This document shows, piece by piece, positions 10,244 to 21,419 of a DNA stretch of 64,000 nt (within the stretch, counting starts at the first letter, position 1; the number at the start of each line of letters is the position of its first letter). The position numbers and the translations under genes are program-made. This DNA is from Mytilus edulis (Eukaryota; Mollusca; Bivalvia; Mytilida; Mytilidae): assembly GCF_963676685.1 (NCBI RefSeq), contig NC_092354.1, forward strand, positions 74,475,335 through 74,539,334, written 5' to 3'. Under the pieces are notes generated by a model that was not told the origin of the DNA, searched no databases, and was given only the letters and a program-made list of their open reading frames with translations.

Positions 10244-13200
10244 TCAACCAATGATGTTGCCGCCTGTATTCATCTCTTCTTCCTCACATATGAATAAATC
10301 ATGGTCGTCGCAGTCCACATCATGCCATCGATAATGATCGTTTGCATAAAGAAAAACGCAGTGCTCATCGTTGCCTTGATGATCTGGCTGATTATCACCC
10401 CAATTTGTAAAGTTAGGTTTTGTAGCGCTTTGCACCCATTCCCATTCATCAAGAGCCGCCTCGTCAGTTAGGCCAATGAAATAATTATAATTGTTGTCTA
10501 TGAAAAATAAAAATAAATTTCTTTAAGCAAAATAAAAGGTGTTATATTTACTGAATCAGTAGTGATATTTATCTATAAATCGGATATTCAAGACACCAAC
10601 CAAGAATAATAAACAATGCAAAGAAGATGATTTGTGTACTGTGACCACATCGCTTCGTTTATCGAAAACAAAAAGTTGTAGAGCATGTTTAATTTTTGGA
10701 AAGGAATTCATATTACTATTAAGTCAAACGTATTTAACACATATTTGATGATTTCAAGTATCTTCACGAATTGTTAGGGTGTGGGTTGATAAATATTATA
10801 CCATAGCCGTGCACTTAACTTGATGTATTCATTTTCCAAATTGGTTAAAAACACGTTTTAGTTTAAGAACGATTACCTTAGCTGTATTTGGCACAACTTT
10901 TTGGAATTTTGGGTCCTCAATGCTTTTCAACTTTGTACTTGTTTGGCTTTTTAACTATTTGGATGTGAGCGTCACTGATTAGTTTTGTGTAGACGAAACG
11001 CGCGTCTGGCGTATTGAATTATGATCCTGGTACCTTTGATAACGGTTTTACTGATTTAATTAAGGAATTCAAGTCATAATTTGAGGTATGAAATATATTA
11101 AATTGAACTACCCGAAGAAAACTCTGTAAATCAAACAATATTTAATTCGTATATTAGACTTCCAATAAGCAAAATCCCAGTTGCTATGTAGAAATTGGAA
11201 AATATTGGTGTCTAGCTACAGACAAGTGCAAGGATAGAATAAGCAAAATACCATTTGCATGCCTCAATCGGGCGTTTTCCTGTAAAAATCTGTTTGTCTC
11301 AGCATCTTGTATTTCCGCCAAATGTCCACCAAAAACACGGCATCGAAACTGAAATAAGTAATGAGACTTTCTCGTTGAATCATATTTGCACTTCAAGTTT
11401 TTTAAGTCTTTACTGAACATTTAAAATAGTCTTGATCATGTTATAAAGAGTCTAAGTCACTTTATACATATTGTCGTTTGTTAGGTCAAAACTGTTTAAA
11501 CATATTGAAGGATCCGGATGAAATTTAAAAACAAGGCCTTTAATAGCTGACTATGCGGTATGGGCTTTGCTAATTGTCGAAGGCGGTACAGGAACCAGTA
11601 GTTGTTAAATTCTGTGTCATCTTGGTCTCTTGTGAAAAGCTGTTTTATTTAAAATCATACCACATCTTCTTTTTTATGTAAAATAAATATTAACCCAACT
11701 GTGTACATGACCCACACGCTATATATGGCAACAGGTATACCGTTGTGCGAAAATCATAAATCGATTGAGAAAAAAAAAACAATTCAGGGTTACAAATTAA
11801 AACTAAGGGAAACACAGCAAGTATAAGAAAAGAACAACGTCACAACAGAAATACAACAATAAAATGTAACACACAGAGAAATGAACTATAATTTAACAAT
11901 GACTATTTCCTGACTTGGTACAGGAAATTTTAATATATAAAAAAAATGGTGGGTCGAACCTGTTTTGTATTTTTTTGGCATTCCACACCTCCTGCTTTTA
12001 TGGCAATGTTACACATGTTAAATATAACATTAAAATGACAGTACATGTATTACATGATAGGACTACATTACTAATAAATAGCATAACATATAGGACAGAG
12101 AAACACACGAATAATAGCTAACAAAATGTGCCAGGTTTATTATTTAATACGCTAGACGCGCGTTTCGTCCATACAAGACCAACCAGTGACGCTCCGATTA
12201 AAAAAGTTCGAAAGTCAAAAAAAGTACAAAGCTGACAAGCATTGAGGACCAAAAGTTCCAAAAAAGTTGTGCCTAATACGGCTAGGAAACATCCCATTTT
12301 TGCAAACAGTAAGTCTTTATAAAAGGACTATACAATAGATATAAATGATAACACCGGTGACTAACTACAAAATAAAACGGATTGATAGATAACCTACACC
12401 AGCATATAAAAATTCACAGCCGCGTTAACCAAATCGATAAACGCACAAATCTAAGTGACGTGACATTTCAATTTCTAAAAAGGATAGAATCAGAATAGAA
12501 TTCAAGATAAGTTTTGTAATGTTGATATAACATTTATCAATAACAGTGAAAATTACAATTCTAATCAATATCAAATTGTGGTAGTAATTATATAATTGTT
12601 TTATAATCTAGCTATGTCGGTATTTCTACTAAATCAAGCTGTAAACCAAATATATCGTATAATGTTAAAGAAACCAAACTAAAATCTAATAAATGAACTG
12701 GATGATTAATTATCTTTACCACAACACACGCGTCGGATTTTAAATATGCTATTTAACAAGGTTGATTTAGCAGTCTGCAGAGAGACATGTAACCTTACCC
12801 AGACACATCCGAGTCGACCAGTTATTAAGTTTGCTTTTACTATTAAATGTTGCGTGCTTAGCGGAAAAGCAGCAAATACCAATTGTAAAGTATTTGGTAA
12901 CCCCAGTAATGTATAATGCACATAAAACGTGCTAAATTGCTAATTCAAACCTTCTTAAACACATGTTAAAAATAGATTATATCATGAAAATTGCTTTAAA
13001 GTCTATACAGGTATTTTATATAGATTATTGTAAGCAGATCTTGTCTATAATTCCTGTCAAGTATTCATTAATGTCTCTTTCGACAAAACAGCCGTTTCAA
13101 ATTGGTAGTGAGGAATTTCTATTGTGAAGCGACAGATTACCACCATTTAATACTTACGAACATGCCTATTTCAAGTAAGGAATATGAAAGTAGTAGTCCA

Positions 13201-14476
13201 TTCGTTTGATGTGTTTGAGCTTTTGATATTGTAATTTGATTATGGGCTTTCCGTTTTGAATTTTCCTCGGAGTTCAGCATGTTTGTGATTTTTTTTTCTC
13301 ACATGATTGTTATAATTGAACCATCAGAATTTAATAACATTTTTTATATTGTTCTCAATAAATCATAAGACCGTCGTTATTATTCGAAACCATTGCATTA
13401 CCTCTGCATTTGTCCAACTTTCCTCTTCTGTAGAAAACATATAACATCTATCCCGGAAATGCATCCAACCATGTCGGCATCCTTCATCCAGTAAAACTGA
13501 AGAAAAGGACATGTCTACTTAAGGATGTTCGCTGCTCAGTTTCAAAATAATTAACTTTCTATAAAACTAGTATATATTGATAGGGGATTCATTGAGGATC
13601 CAAAAAAGCTAAAAAAAAAAAATAGGGGTCAATGTGCTTGTTTTCGAGATATAAGCCATAAAAATGTTGGCGGGAAAATGTTCTCTCTTGATTTTTCTTA
13701 GCTCTATCAATGACCAGTTAAAGTTCTCAAAAACTATTAAGAAATAAATAAAATGTTATAAAACTTAAAGAAACGGCTTATAATCATACATGTAAAAGAT
13801 TTATGAAAAGAAAAATAGAGGTTCATGGGCAAAATATTTTAAGGCATTCGAATGGATAAAACCAGAGGATTTCGAAAATCTGACAAAAATTCCAAAACAA
13901 ATTTTAGGTAAAATGAATCATAATAGGAGATATTAACAATATATAAGAAAAGTCAAACTGCAGAATGTTAGTTATTTATACTTCCAATCCATAAGTCCAA
14001 AACTATTGAAAAATTGTGAGATTGAATATAAGGAGAGTATTTAAATATTTGTTTAAATAGACATCGAATAAATGTTGAATATTATCATGGCGGTTTGATT
14101 AACAATTATAGTGAATACGTTCTTCTTATAAAAAAGCTCTACACTCTAAATTTATACCGAGGAGCTAACATGCAGTCAAAGGTGACATCATAAATCTAAG
14201 ATCAACATAGAATGAATCTGTGGGAGTTGTTTTGATAACTATAACGCTTATTAACCAAAACTGTCCAAAAACACTATCAAACTGAAAAAAACGAAATTCC
14301 TTAACTTACGTTCTGCAACTACTTCTTTAAAGGAATTTTTACTCTAACGAATCCAATAATACCATTATCCACTTATAAGATTTGTGTACAACTTGATAAA
14401 TTTCTGATGATTTTTACTCACGTGCAGATGAAAAGGAGAAAACACAGAGCCTTAGGAATTTAAATAATTGAGACAT
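10244..14476 (-). CDS. Secreted C-type lectin 1 (QPD type)
   Basis: Coding exons, in order of translation: 14422-14476 (signal peptide), 13402-13496, 11252-11348 and 10244-10497. Phases 1, 0 and 1 match at every junction and each intron is GT-AG. The product is about 166 residues: a hydrophobic leader (FLRLCVFSFSSA), then one carbohydrate-recognition domain. Landmarks are CRHGW and FRDRCY (long-form N-terminal disulfide), SWTNAEFRC, GGHLAEI, FIGLTD, WEW, NWGDNQPDHQGN (QPD, calcium and galactose-type site), EHC, RWHDVDC (the WND-equivalent calcium site) and FICEEEE. QPD conventionally favours galactose or GalNAc, so an innate recognition or mucus lectin role is inferred. A possible extra 15-nt exon (14310-14324) would insert QVVAE after the signal peptide. 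AATAAA overlaps the region just after the stop. The gene is paralogous to 15978-19319. Intron 1 contains a TTAA-flanked MITE; intron 3 contains a hammerhead relic. Confidence 0.92.
10884..11055 (+). repeat. Retroelement-derived repeat carrying a hammerhead motif
   Basis: Contains GTATTTGGCACAACTTTTTGG, CCTCAATGCTTTTCAACTTT and the ACGAAACGCGCGTCTGGCG block. Related blocks occur on the minus strand at 12130-12300, 55060-55230 and 58980-59060. It lies inside intron 3 of lectin 1, antisense to the gene. Confidence 0.7.
10969..11012 (+). ncRNA. Type I hammerhead ribozyme fossil (G8 changed)
   Basis: The full architecture can be drawn: stem I (GCGTCA with TGGCGT), core CTGATTA, stem II (GTTT with AGAC closing a TGTGT loop), GAAA, minimal stem III (AC-GCGC-GT) and the cleavage triplet GTC at 11004-11006. 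The consensus core is CUGANGA; here the G after N is T. That position (G8) is catalytic, so self-cleavage is probably lost. Type I hammerheads with this minimal stem III are known from Penelope-like elements and small retrozymes of metazoans. The sequence fit is seen; the inactivity is inferred. Confidence 0.7.
11530..11680 (-). repeat. Dispersed repeat (AAGAAGATGTGGTA family), minus copy
   Basis: Reverse complement of the family at 9085-9245: GGCCTTTAATAGCTGACTAT, GCGGTATGGGCTTTG and the terminal CATACCACATCTTCTT. It lies in intron 2 of lectin 1. Confidence 0.65.
11755..12300. mobile_element. Degraded retroelement tail, copy in lectin 1 intron 2
   Basis: Shares ordered blocks with 54525-55230 and 58430-59070: AACACACAGAGAAATGAACTA, CCTGACTTGGTACAGGA, GGTGGGTCGAACCTG, then the GACGCGCGTTTCGTCC block. 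I infer it is a non-coding end of a Penelope-like element or its retrozyme derivative, because the hammerhead motif is part of it and the 56-kb reverse transcriptase has similar sequence beside it. Confidence 0.6.
12149..12193 (-). ncRNA. Decayed hammerhead ribozyme
   Basis: On the minus strand: AGCGTCA, CTGGTTG, a GGTC/GGAC-type stem, GACGAAACGCGCGTC, then TAGCG. Compared with the core CUGANGA, three positions are changed, so it is almost certainly inactive. The GAAAC-GCGC-GTC block is intact. Confidence 0.6.
13150..13310 (+). repeat. Dispersed repeat (TTGATGTGTTTGAGCTTTTG family)
   Basis: Ordered blocks GATGTGTTTGAGCTTTTGAT, GGGCTTTCCGTTTTGAATTT and CCTCGGAGTTCAG recur in the same orientation at about 21420-21560, 23640-23750, 50120-50260 and 60490-60630. 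All five copies are on the plus strand and non-coding. It lies in lectin 1 intron 2. Confidence 0.75.
13523..14300. mobile_element. TTAA-flanked MITE (piggyBac-like)
   Basis: Flanked by TTAA on both sides (13519-13522 and 14301-14304). The left end starts GGATGTTCGCTGCTCAGTTT; the right end, reverse-complemented, starts GGAATTTCGTTTTTTTCAGT, so the termini are imperfect inverted repeats ending in CAGTTT. There is no transposase frame. A TTAA target duplication is the hallmark of the piggyBac superfamily. The internal block AATAGGGGTCAATGTGCTTG is shared with the element at 47349-47862. It is inserted in lectin 1 intron 1. Confidence 0.7.
14310..14324 (-). CDS. Possible 15-nt microexon of lectin 1
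   Basis: Bounded by TTCCTTTAAAG and the strong donor GTAAGT. It is phase 1 in and phase 1 out and would add QVVAE between signal peptide and domain. The related position of lectin 2 (around 19040) keeps only a six-base equivalent before GTAATT. The donor lies directly beside the MITE at 13523-14300. It could be skipped or spurious. Confidence 0.3.
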
Positions 14477-14517
14477 GTCCAAATGATCCAGAGATAACCG
14501 CAATAGGAATAGGTTCA

Positions 14518-14526
14518 ATATATAGT
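14518..14526 (-). promoter_or_regulatory. TATA box of lectin 1
   Basis: On the minus strand, CTATATATTGAACC lies about 45 bp before the start codon at 14476. Lectin 2 has CTATATATTAAAC at nearly the same distance. Conservation between paralogs supports a real core promoter and a very short 5' untranslated region. Confidence 0.5.
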
Positions 14527-15977
14527 AGTACAAACAACACAGAACTAGATCACATATACAGAAATACCTGACATATTAGATATTTATCAAATCCTTGAGA
14601 TGAAAAGTCCTTGAACTTGTGCCACTTGGTATTGTCTTCTTATAATATATAATGGCTGAAGATGAATTGCATATCAAATTATATGGTTTCAATGTTTATA
14701 AACGCATCTAATATGTACTTTACATGGTTCACATTATTCTATTGTTTTAATCCAACTATATGCTGACAAACAAGGATTAACGACCATGTTTACGTAAACA
14801 CCGTATGTCTCTCTACAATTTACAACATGCAAATCGAATCCGTGTACGGGGTACTAGCTCAATGAAGATTAACTGGTTGACAAATAAGATGTAACTATTA
14901 ATTTTATAACATATTTAGCTTCTATTTTCTAAATCGTATAACACAAAAGGTTGATTGAAATAGAAAAATATGTTTTTTCTGCATTTATCCAGGCCATCAA
15001 ACTAAATGATACATATTAAACACATAGAGACAATACGCAATCTTTTGAACGCGACATATGAACAATGTTGAATGCATAGCTATTGAAAAAGGACAGTATA
15101 CATTTAGATAGAACAAAAAATGAAATGTACAAAGAAAAAAAAAATCATATTTACGCCAGCAATGCACTGGAGTCACTTTATTTTGAAATGTAACGGATAT
15201 TGCTACGGGCAAAGCCTACACCCCTCCCCTAATATAAATAACAAACAAACAAAAAACGGCCACCATGTATGCATAATTGGAGTTAAAATCGAGCATGTTT
15301 TCAACTGTCTTGGTTTTAATTGATTTAGCATTTAAACAAAATTTCATCCTCACGTACATTCTTTATGAATTTACAATGATATAAATTTTTCTGCATCGTG
15401 TGTGGTACAATATTTCTTTTTCTTTCGGGACAGTTGAATTTGGGAATATGAAACGGTAGGCTTGTCTAGCACTTAAAATATTCAAACTGACATATCGTGA
15501 TATACGTGGAATTCTATATAATGTTGGAATTGGTTTTCTAACGGTAAATAAGTGATATCCATCCGAACAATGTATATTTCCTTTTCACTTATCTGTAGCA
15601 TTGCTAAACGGTGTCATCAGTTTTTAATAGCTCAAATAAGGAAAAAAACAAGAACACTATGATAATAAAATTAAGAAAGGAAATAGGGAATGTGTCAAAG
15701 CAAAAACAATCTGACCATAGAGCAGACAACAGCCGAAGGCCACCAATGGGTCTGCAATGTAGCGAGAAACTCCCGCACCCGTAAGCGTCCTTCAGCTGGC
15801 ACCTTAAAAATATGCATACTAGTACAGTGATAAGAATTGAATGACATTTTAAAACACATTCCACGTAATACAGTACTTTTTTATTCAAGCATATCAACCA
15901 TTTAATAATGTAAACAACATCTGTTTGACTACATTGCTAAAAACACAATCCATACTTATATCAAATCATATTTATTA
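14527..15977. other. Intergenic between the lectins
   Basis: Holds a single sequence resembling one unit of the minisatellite upstream of lectin 2 (about 14565-14640, ATACCTGACATATTAGATAT) and, at about 15655-15835, the minus copy of the 6285-6620 dispersed repeat. No gene was seen. Confidence 0.5.
15655..15835 (-). repeat. Dispersed repeat, copy 2
   Basis: Opposite-strand relative of 6285-6620, with GTCTGCAATGTAGCGAGAAA and CGTCCTTCAGCTGGC. It lies just downstream of lectin 2. Confidence 0.6.
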
Positions 15978-18900
15978 TCAACCAATGATACTTCCGCCTG
16001 AGTTCACTTCTTCCTCCTCACAGATAAAATAATTATGGTCGTCACAATCGGCGTCATGCCATCGATAATGATCACGTGCATAAAATAAAACGCAGTGTTC
16101 ATCGTTTCCATTGTGATCTGGCTGGTGATTACCCCAATCTGTAAAGTTCGGTTTGGTAGCACTTTCAACCCATTCCCACTCGTCCAATAAAGCTTCGTCA
16201 GTCAAACCAATGAAGTAATGGTGTCTTTGATCTGAAAATAAATATGATCGAAAATACGTCAGCATTTACAAATATAAAACGAGACATTAACACGTCTGTA
16301 TTATATATGAAAATCACGAAAGCAGTCAAAAATATAGAACTCTAGTTTTCTATGGTGTGTATATAATTCTATTATTTTCCTGTTTGTCTATTTATTTTTA
16401 GCCATTGATTTATGAGTTTGACTGTCCCCTCTGGTATCTTTTGCCCCTCTTTTACACAAGGTGCAAATCTATTTAAAGTTAGGGAACAAGTAACACACTG
16501 AACATTTACACTTTTTTATTCTTATTTTTATTCTGCGAAAACAAGTATATATTTTACTTTTTGTCTACTCATTTAGTTTTTTTACTATTGATTTTGTTGA
16601 TTATGTTAAAGTCTTGTTGAATCTGTTTTAAAACATTTTGATATTGAAACATCACTAGATTGGACGTTCTGAATGGTCCTATATCATATATTAAGACGTT
16701 GAAAACATGAAGTGTAATTATGGAAGATAACTTGTGTCTATACATTTTAAACCAGACTTTTAATGGGCCTGACATTTACACTCGATCTATACCTCTGCTG
16801 GTGGACTATCAGTCCCCGAGGGTTTCACCAGCTCTGTAGTCAGTGCTGTGGCATTGCCATGATTTAACAAACTTTACTAAATTTGTCCGTTAATTAATTT
16901 TGAAATTATCATGAAACTAAGGTTCCAACTCCCTCAGGCAAAGTTGGCTTTTGATGAATTTGGCTATTTATACCTATCTATCTTCGGATTTCAAATCTTT
17001 GGCTTTGAGCGTTCCTGATAAAGGTAAATCCAGAAAAGCGCTTCGGCGGAAAGAAATTAATAAACGTGTTGTTTTCAATTTTACACTTTATATTTGATAG
17101 CCTAAGGCTGATTTATTGATTGGTTAAGTTTTTAAATTCTAACGTTAAATATTTGATGTGTAATCAAGAACTCACACATTAGGATCTGCAGAATATGCCG
17201 ACCAGGTGGAGGTCTCGATTATTAACTTTCACATGACAATTTCAAAACATGTTTTATGAGACAAACTTTTAGCGTTAAATCAGGATAATCTACAGGGACA
17301 CCTTAAATTCTGCCAAGTTTTTTTCTGATAAGAGCACATTTTACATGCTCTATCATATATAAGAACGCACATACAATGTAAGAGCCTTTTGAAGGTAAAA
17401 CCCAATTCTTTCATAGTGGATTGGGAAACAAGTGTTGCAATTTATATCAATCGCTTTCCACTTTGTTGGTGCCTGTTGAATAACACTCTTTCCAAATGTG
17501 TATTAAAATAAAAACCAGTATTTTTATGATGTTGTTCTTGTACAAAAGGTTAATACTTTTAAAGTAATACATCTCCGGGGAAAAAAACTAGTATCGCTTG
17601 AATCACATTGACGAATAAATTTGTGTGACCAAATTTAATCTAAATATTACTTCCACAAAGACGATTATGTCAAGTCGTTGAGTACAGATATAACTTAATA
17701 TACCATTTCCATTCCTCATTTGTGCTGTATCTTTCAGGAACTTGTTTGTCTCAGCATCCTCAATTTCCGCTAGATGTCCTCCAAAAACACGGCATCGAAA
17801 CTGAAAAAGACAGCGATGAATTACAAGGTTCCTGTTATAACAACACAAACAACAACGATCTTTAAACAATGCAATTATATTTGTACTAAGTTAAAAAAAG
17901 TCAAGGGTAAAATTACAACAACTTTATATACTAGTATACATTGTACACACAGAAGTTAACCATACAATATTATTGGATATAAAGTGTATTATTGGACAAT
18001 AAAGATATCGTGTAGTCTGAGTGCTGATTAGTATTTACTTATCTAAAATGTTGGGTTTTGTTTGTTTTCTTTTGTTGCTCACCTCAGCATTTGTCCAAGT
18101 TTCTTTCTCTGTAGCAAACATGTAACATCTATCCCGAAAGTGCACCCACCCATGTCTGCATACATCGTCTAATAAAACTAGATAAGACAGAATGTACATT
18201 TTCAAATTTCAATTTTAAAGGGAATGTGATTACAGAATTAGTTGTTATTTTTTTAACGTATAGTGGTATATATTCCAATAACTCATTTCATTGCAAACAG
18301 GAGTTTCAAATACACCAGATATATAAATTCAAACGGGTATCGACGGAGTGAATAGTGGTCATCTTGGAATCCTAAAGCACAAAAAAAGGTAACATGTAAA
18401 AGGAGAGGGCTCATAATCAGAGAGGACATCAGATTTCCTCTGGGTTTTTTTAAAAGGGGATCTCAATGTTAAGTAAACAAGTTGAAGTGAAATAGTTTGC
18501 AGAGTGGTGTTGCTCTTTTTGACGTTTTTCTTGTTTGGTCATGTGAAATATCTGTATAGATCATAAAGATTATTGGTCATATTTTTGTTATATTATAATA
18601 TGTCTGCCCATATTGATAAACCTCATAGCAGGGTAGCTACGGTTCCCTCAGTTGTTACAACACATCTTATGCACTTAATGTGTATCTACAGGCGGACGTG
18701 GATGTGTACTTATGTTCACGGGGAATGTTAATTTTCTGGTAGTAAGACCGGTCACGGCCAGGCAAGACAACAGGGTAGGCAAATTCGCCATATTAAATCC
18801 GTACCGATACAGTGTGTTAAATGTCTAACTTTACACCATAACCCATGTTGGTGCTCCTACAAAAGGAGGAAGATACAGGACATACATACATCCCACCCTG

Positions 18901-19319
18901 AATGATGGGTGTTTCCGCTGTGTCGGGCCTTACAACAAAATGAACAACACTGTTTAAGTTAAAAAAAAAAGTGTTATCCATCTGTACAGTACACACAAAA
19001 CAAAACAATTTACATTACATATTAGGTATGTAATACGAATTACCAACTTCTGAGGTAAAATAATTATTCTTGAGATATCCTTGATCTCAATTTGTTTGTC
19101 GTATTCTCTTTAAACCCTCAGGCTGCTATCTGAGTTGAATAAAAGTAATTTAAATCGAATTCGCCTGAAAGACATTTTTATTTTTTTTTATATTTTTCTC
19201 TGCATAAAAAATCAAAATGTATTTATTAAACTACTTAATGTTTTTCTCAAAATTTACTTACGTGCAGACGTAAATGAGAAACCACACAAAAATATTCCGA
19301 TCTTGACTAATTGTAACAT
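15978..19319 (-). CDS. Secreted C-type lectin 2 (QPD type)
   Basis: Coding exons: 19262-19319, 18083-18177, 17704-17800 and 15978-16231, with the same lengths (except the leader) and phases as lectin 1. The product is about 167 residues. The leader is MLQLVKIGIFLCGFSFTSA. The domain shows CRHGW, FRDRCY, TWTNAEFRC, GGHLAEI, FIGLTD, WEW, DWGNHQPDHNGN, EHC, RWHDADC and FICEEEE. All disulfide cysteines and the QPD and WHD calcium-site residues are kept, so both paralogs look functional. Differences cluster in the helix 2 region (KFLKDTAQMRNGNG against RFLQENARLRHANG) and in residues beside the sugar site (NHQPDHNGN against DNQPDHQGN), which could alter specificity. AATAAA occurs immediately after the stop codon. 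Intron 3 contains a second hammerhead-like relic. Confidence 0.92.
16785..17050 (+). repeat. Retroelement-derived repeat with hammerhead-like end
   Basis: Starts near CTGCTGGTGGACTATCAGTC and CCCGAGGGTTTCACCAGCTC, and ends in the hammerhead-like block at 17007-17049. From memory the first block is common in mussel genomes. It lies in lectin 2 intron 3, antisense to the gene. Confidence 0.55.
17007..17049 (+). ncRNA. Hammerhead-like fossil, second family
   Basis: Reads GAGCGTTC, CTGATAA (core CUGANGA with G8 changed to A), a stem II GGTAAATCC, GAAAA, GCGC, then TTC, an allowed NUH cleavage triplet, and GGCGG. The 3' arm of stem I pairs poorly, as if one base were lost. Order and spacing match a type I hammerhead, but it differs from the 10969 copy in stem II, so I treat it as a separate family. 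It is probably inactive. Confidence 0.45.
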
Positions 19320-19359
19320 TTTCAAATGTTGTGAAGATAAAATAAATACGGACAAGTTT

Positions 19360-19368
19360 AATATATAG
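19360..19368 (-). promoter_or_regulatory. TATA box of lectin 2
   Basis: On the minus strand, TTCTATATATTAAAC lies about 44 bp before the start codon at 19319, matching the lectin 1 arrangement. Confidence 0.5.
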
Positions 19369-19420
19369 AATAGGTAATGATAAGACCATACATAATTAAA
19401 TATAACCTAATGAATAATAC

Positions 19421-19870
19421 CTGACCTATTAAGAAGTTATGTAGTAAAATATCCAACAGCATGAAAGTTACTTGTACTATACTTAGGTAAATACCTCCTG
19501 ACCTAATGAGAAGTTATGAAGGTATAATGTCTATAAACATGAGAGGTACCTGTTCTACTTTGTGATGTATTATACCTGACTTAATGAGAAGTTATGAAGG
19601 TATAGTACATATGAACATGAAAGGTACTTGTACTATACATGGGTGAAGATGCCAGACCTAATGAGAAGTTATGACAGTATCGTATCTATGAACATGAGAT
19701 GTACTTGTACTGCACTGTTGTGCATTAAATCTGACCAAATGAGAAGTTATGAAGGTATAGTACATATGAACATGAAAGGTACTTGTACTATACATGGGTA
19801 AAGATGCCAGACCTAATGAGAAGTTATGACAGTATCGTATCTATCAACATGAAAGGTACTTGTACTACAC
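19421..19870. repeat. Minisatellite of about 77 bp, 6 copies, upstream of lectin 2
   Basis: Units begin CTGACCTAATGAGAAGTTAT and contain AACATGAAAGGTACTTGTAC. Copies 3-4 and 5-6 form a repeated dimer of about 155 bp (GAAGGTATAGTACATATGAA alternating with GACAGTATCGTATCTATGAA). It begins about 50 bp beyond the predicted TATA box. Lectin 1 has only one diverged unit there. Confidence 0.9.
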
Positions 19871-21419
19871 CACGTTAATGAATGATTTATTAATGTTCGT
19901 AATAATCTGAAAGACTATTGTAGTTTTCTGTAATACATTAAAATCGAGTTGATCAAATAGCGCTATAATAAAATTGAGATAACTCATATCCAAGTCATAT
20001 GTTTTCATATGTTGCTCGTTGTTGCTGTCTGTGCGTTTGTTGTTGGTCTTTGTCAATCGATTGCGACATTTTTGATATCGCCTAAATCCTGATTGTCTTT
20101 GATTTCACTTAAAAAAAAACTGGCCGTGACAACCACGTGTATAAACCTACTGAATTGTAATCCTGGTGAATTGGCATGTGTTGCAAACATTATTATGATG
20201 TGCTCATTGAACTATATTTTCTAATGTATGGTTAGTTATTATCATAATGTCAAATTTATCATTGTAAAACGATGACGAATTGTTTAACAAAGACATAATG
20301 TTTTTCCTCAACTTCAACTGGACTTCAGAAAACATTAACCTCAGGTTAATCGACAGCGGATCATCTCATGAAAGACAGTCATATTGATAAACAGTTATGT
20401 GGACAGCCATCTGCGTGACTTCCTTTACTGATATTTTTCATTCTTCTTTTTATTTGGCGGGGCTCTCATTTTCAGATTGTTGAAATGTTCTTCAGTTTAA
20501 ATCTACAAATCTTAAGTGTACTTTGGGAGATGCAACAGTATTCGTATAATAACAAATTCATTTCAACTGTAAAAGATTGACACAAACGCATTTTCAAATA
20601 CATGTACATGTATGAACTATAGAACTCAAACTTAGAACTTCGAACTTAGTTCTTAGAAGTATCCGCGTCTGTTTAATTTCACACGTCAATGTTTCCGATC
20701 TTTTAAAAAGAGAAGAGAAGGAAACGGTTCATACTCATGAGCTAGCAATGATATTTCTCTAAATGAAAGGATAAATCATAATCAAACTCGTGACAATATT
20801 ACAATACAAGTACAAGTAGTGAAAAACATCACGAAGTCACAATTGTTCTTCACTATTTACACTTTTGGTATTTAGATGTATTTTGCCTCCGAATGACCTT
20901 ATATCACCTCCAAATAACCCATTGACGTCAAGCAACAATCACTTTTTAGTTATGACGTCAAATGTTTTGAATTATGATGTCAAAGTTCACGGGAATCTGT
21001 GTGATTATATGTAATAGCGAAAAAATTTGCATACAAGTGTAAATACGTCTATATTACAGAGAGTTGACCATTTGTGGATTCTTATAAATTCTATATAACT
21101 TTTTAAAATTAATTCTGACATACTTTTGATTTTTAACCCTGTATGCTAACATTGCCCATGTGAAATTTTAAAATTGTTGGTATAAACATTGAATGACAAA
21201 AATGTGTGACGTATAAATATTCTGACGTCAGTCACACGAAGCAATGAGTGTGTTTTTAATTTGATAGATGCTTTTGTGTTCTGTTAAATTGTTTCTTTTA
21301 AAATTGTAACACGATAATGACTGCTGTACCCATATTTTACTTTTTTTATCATGTCTGTTTAGTTCACGCATCATTGTAAATATCACAGAATTTGACGAGA
21401 CTGTTGTACATTTGAAAAT
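19871..21419. other. Intergenic; CRE-like palindromes
   Basis: No gene was seen. Three TGACGTCA or near-identical CRE-type palindromes occur at about 20922-20930, 20953-20962 and 21224-21232. CREB/ATF factors bind such sites, but they may simply be part of a dispersed repeat. Confidence 0.35.

Noticed and set aside
18450-19008. GC-richer block with a 63-codon minus-strand frame in lectin 2 intron 1
   Set aside because: No domain could be recognised and the lectin exons join across it in phase; probably an unidentified repeat.
19421-19870. Tandem regulatory gene or tRNA cluster
   Set aside because: No cloverleaf or coding pattern; the units are simple 77-bp repeats.
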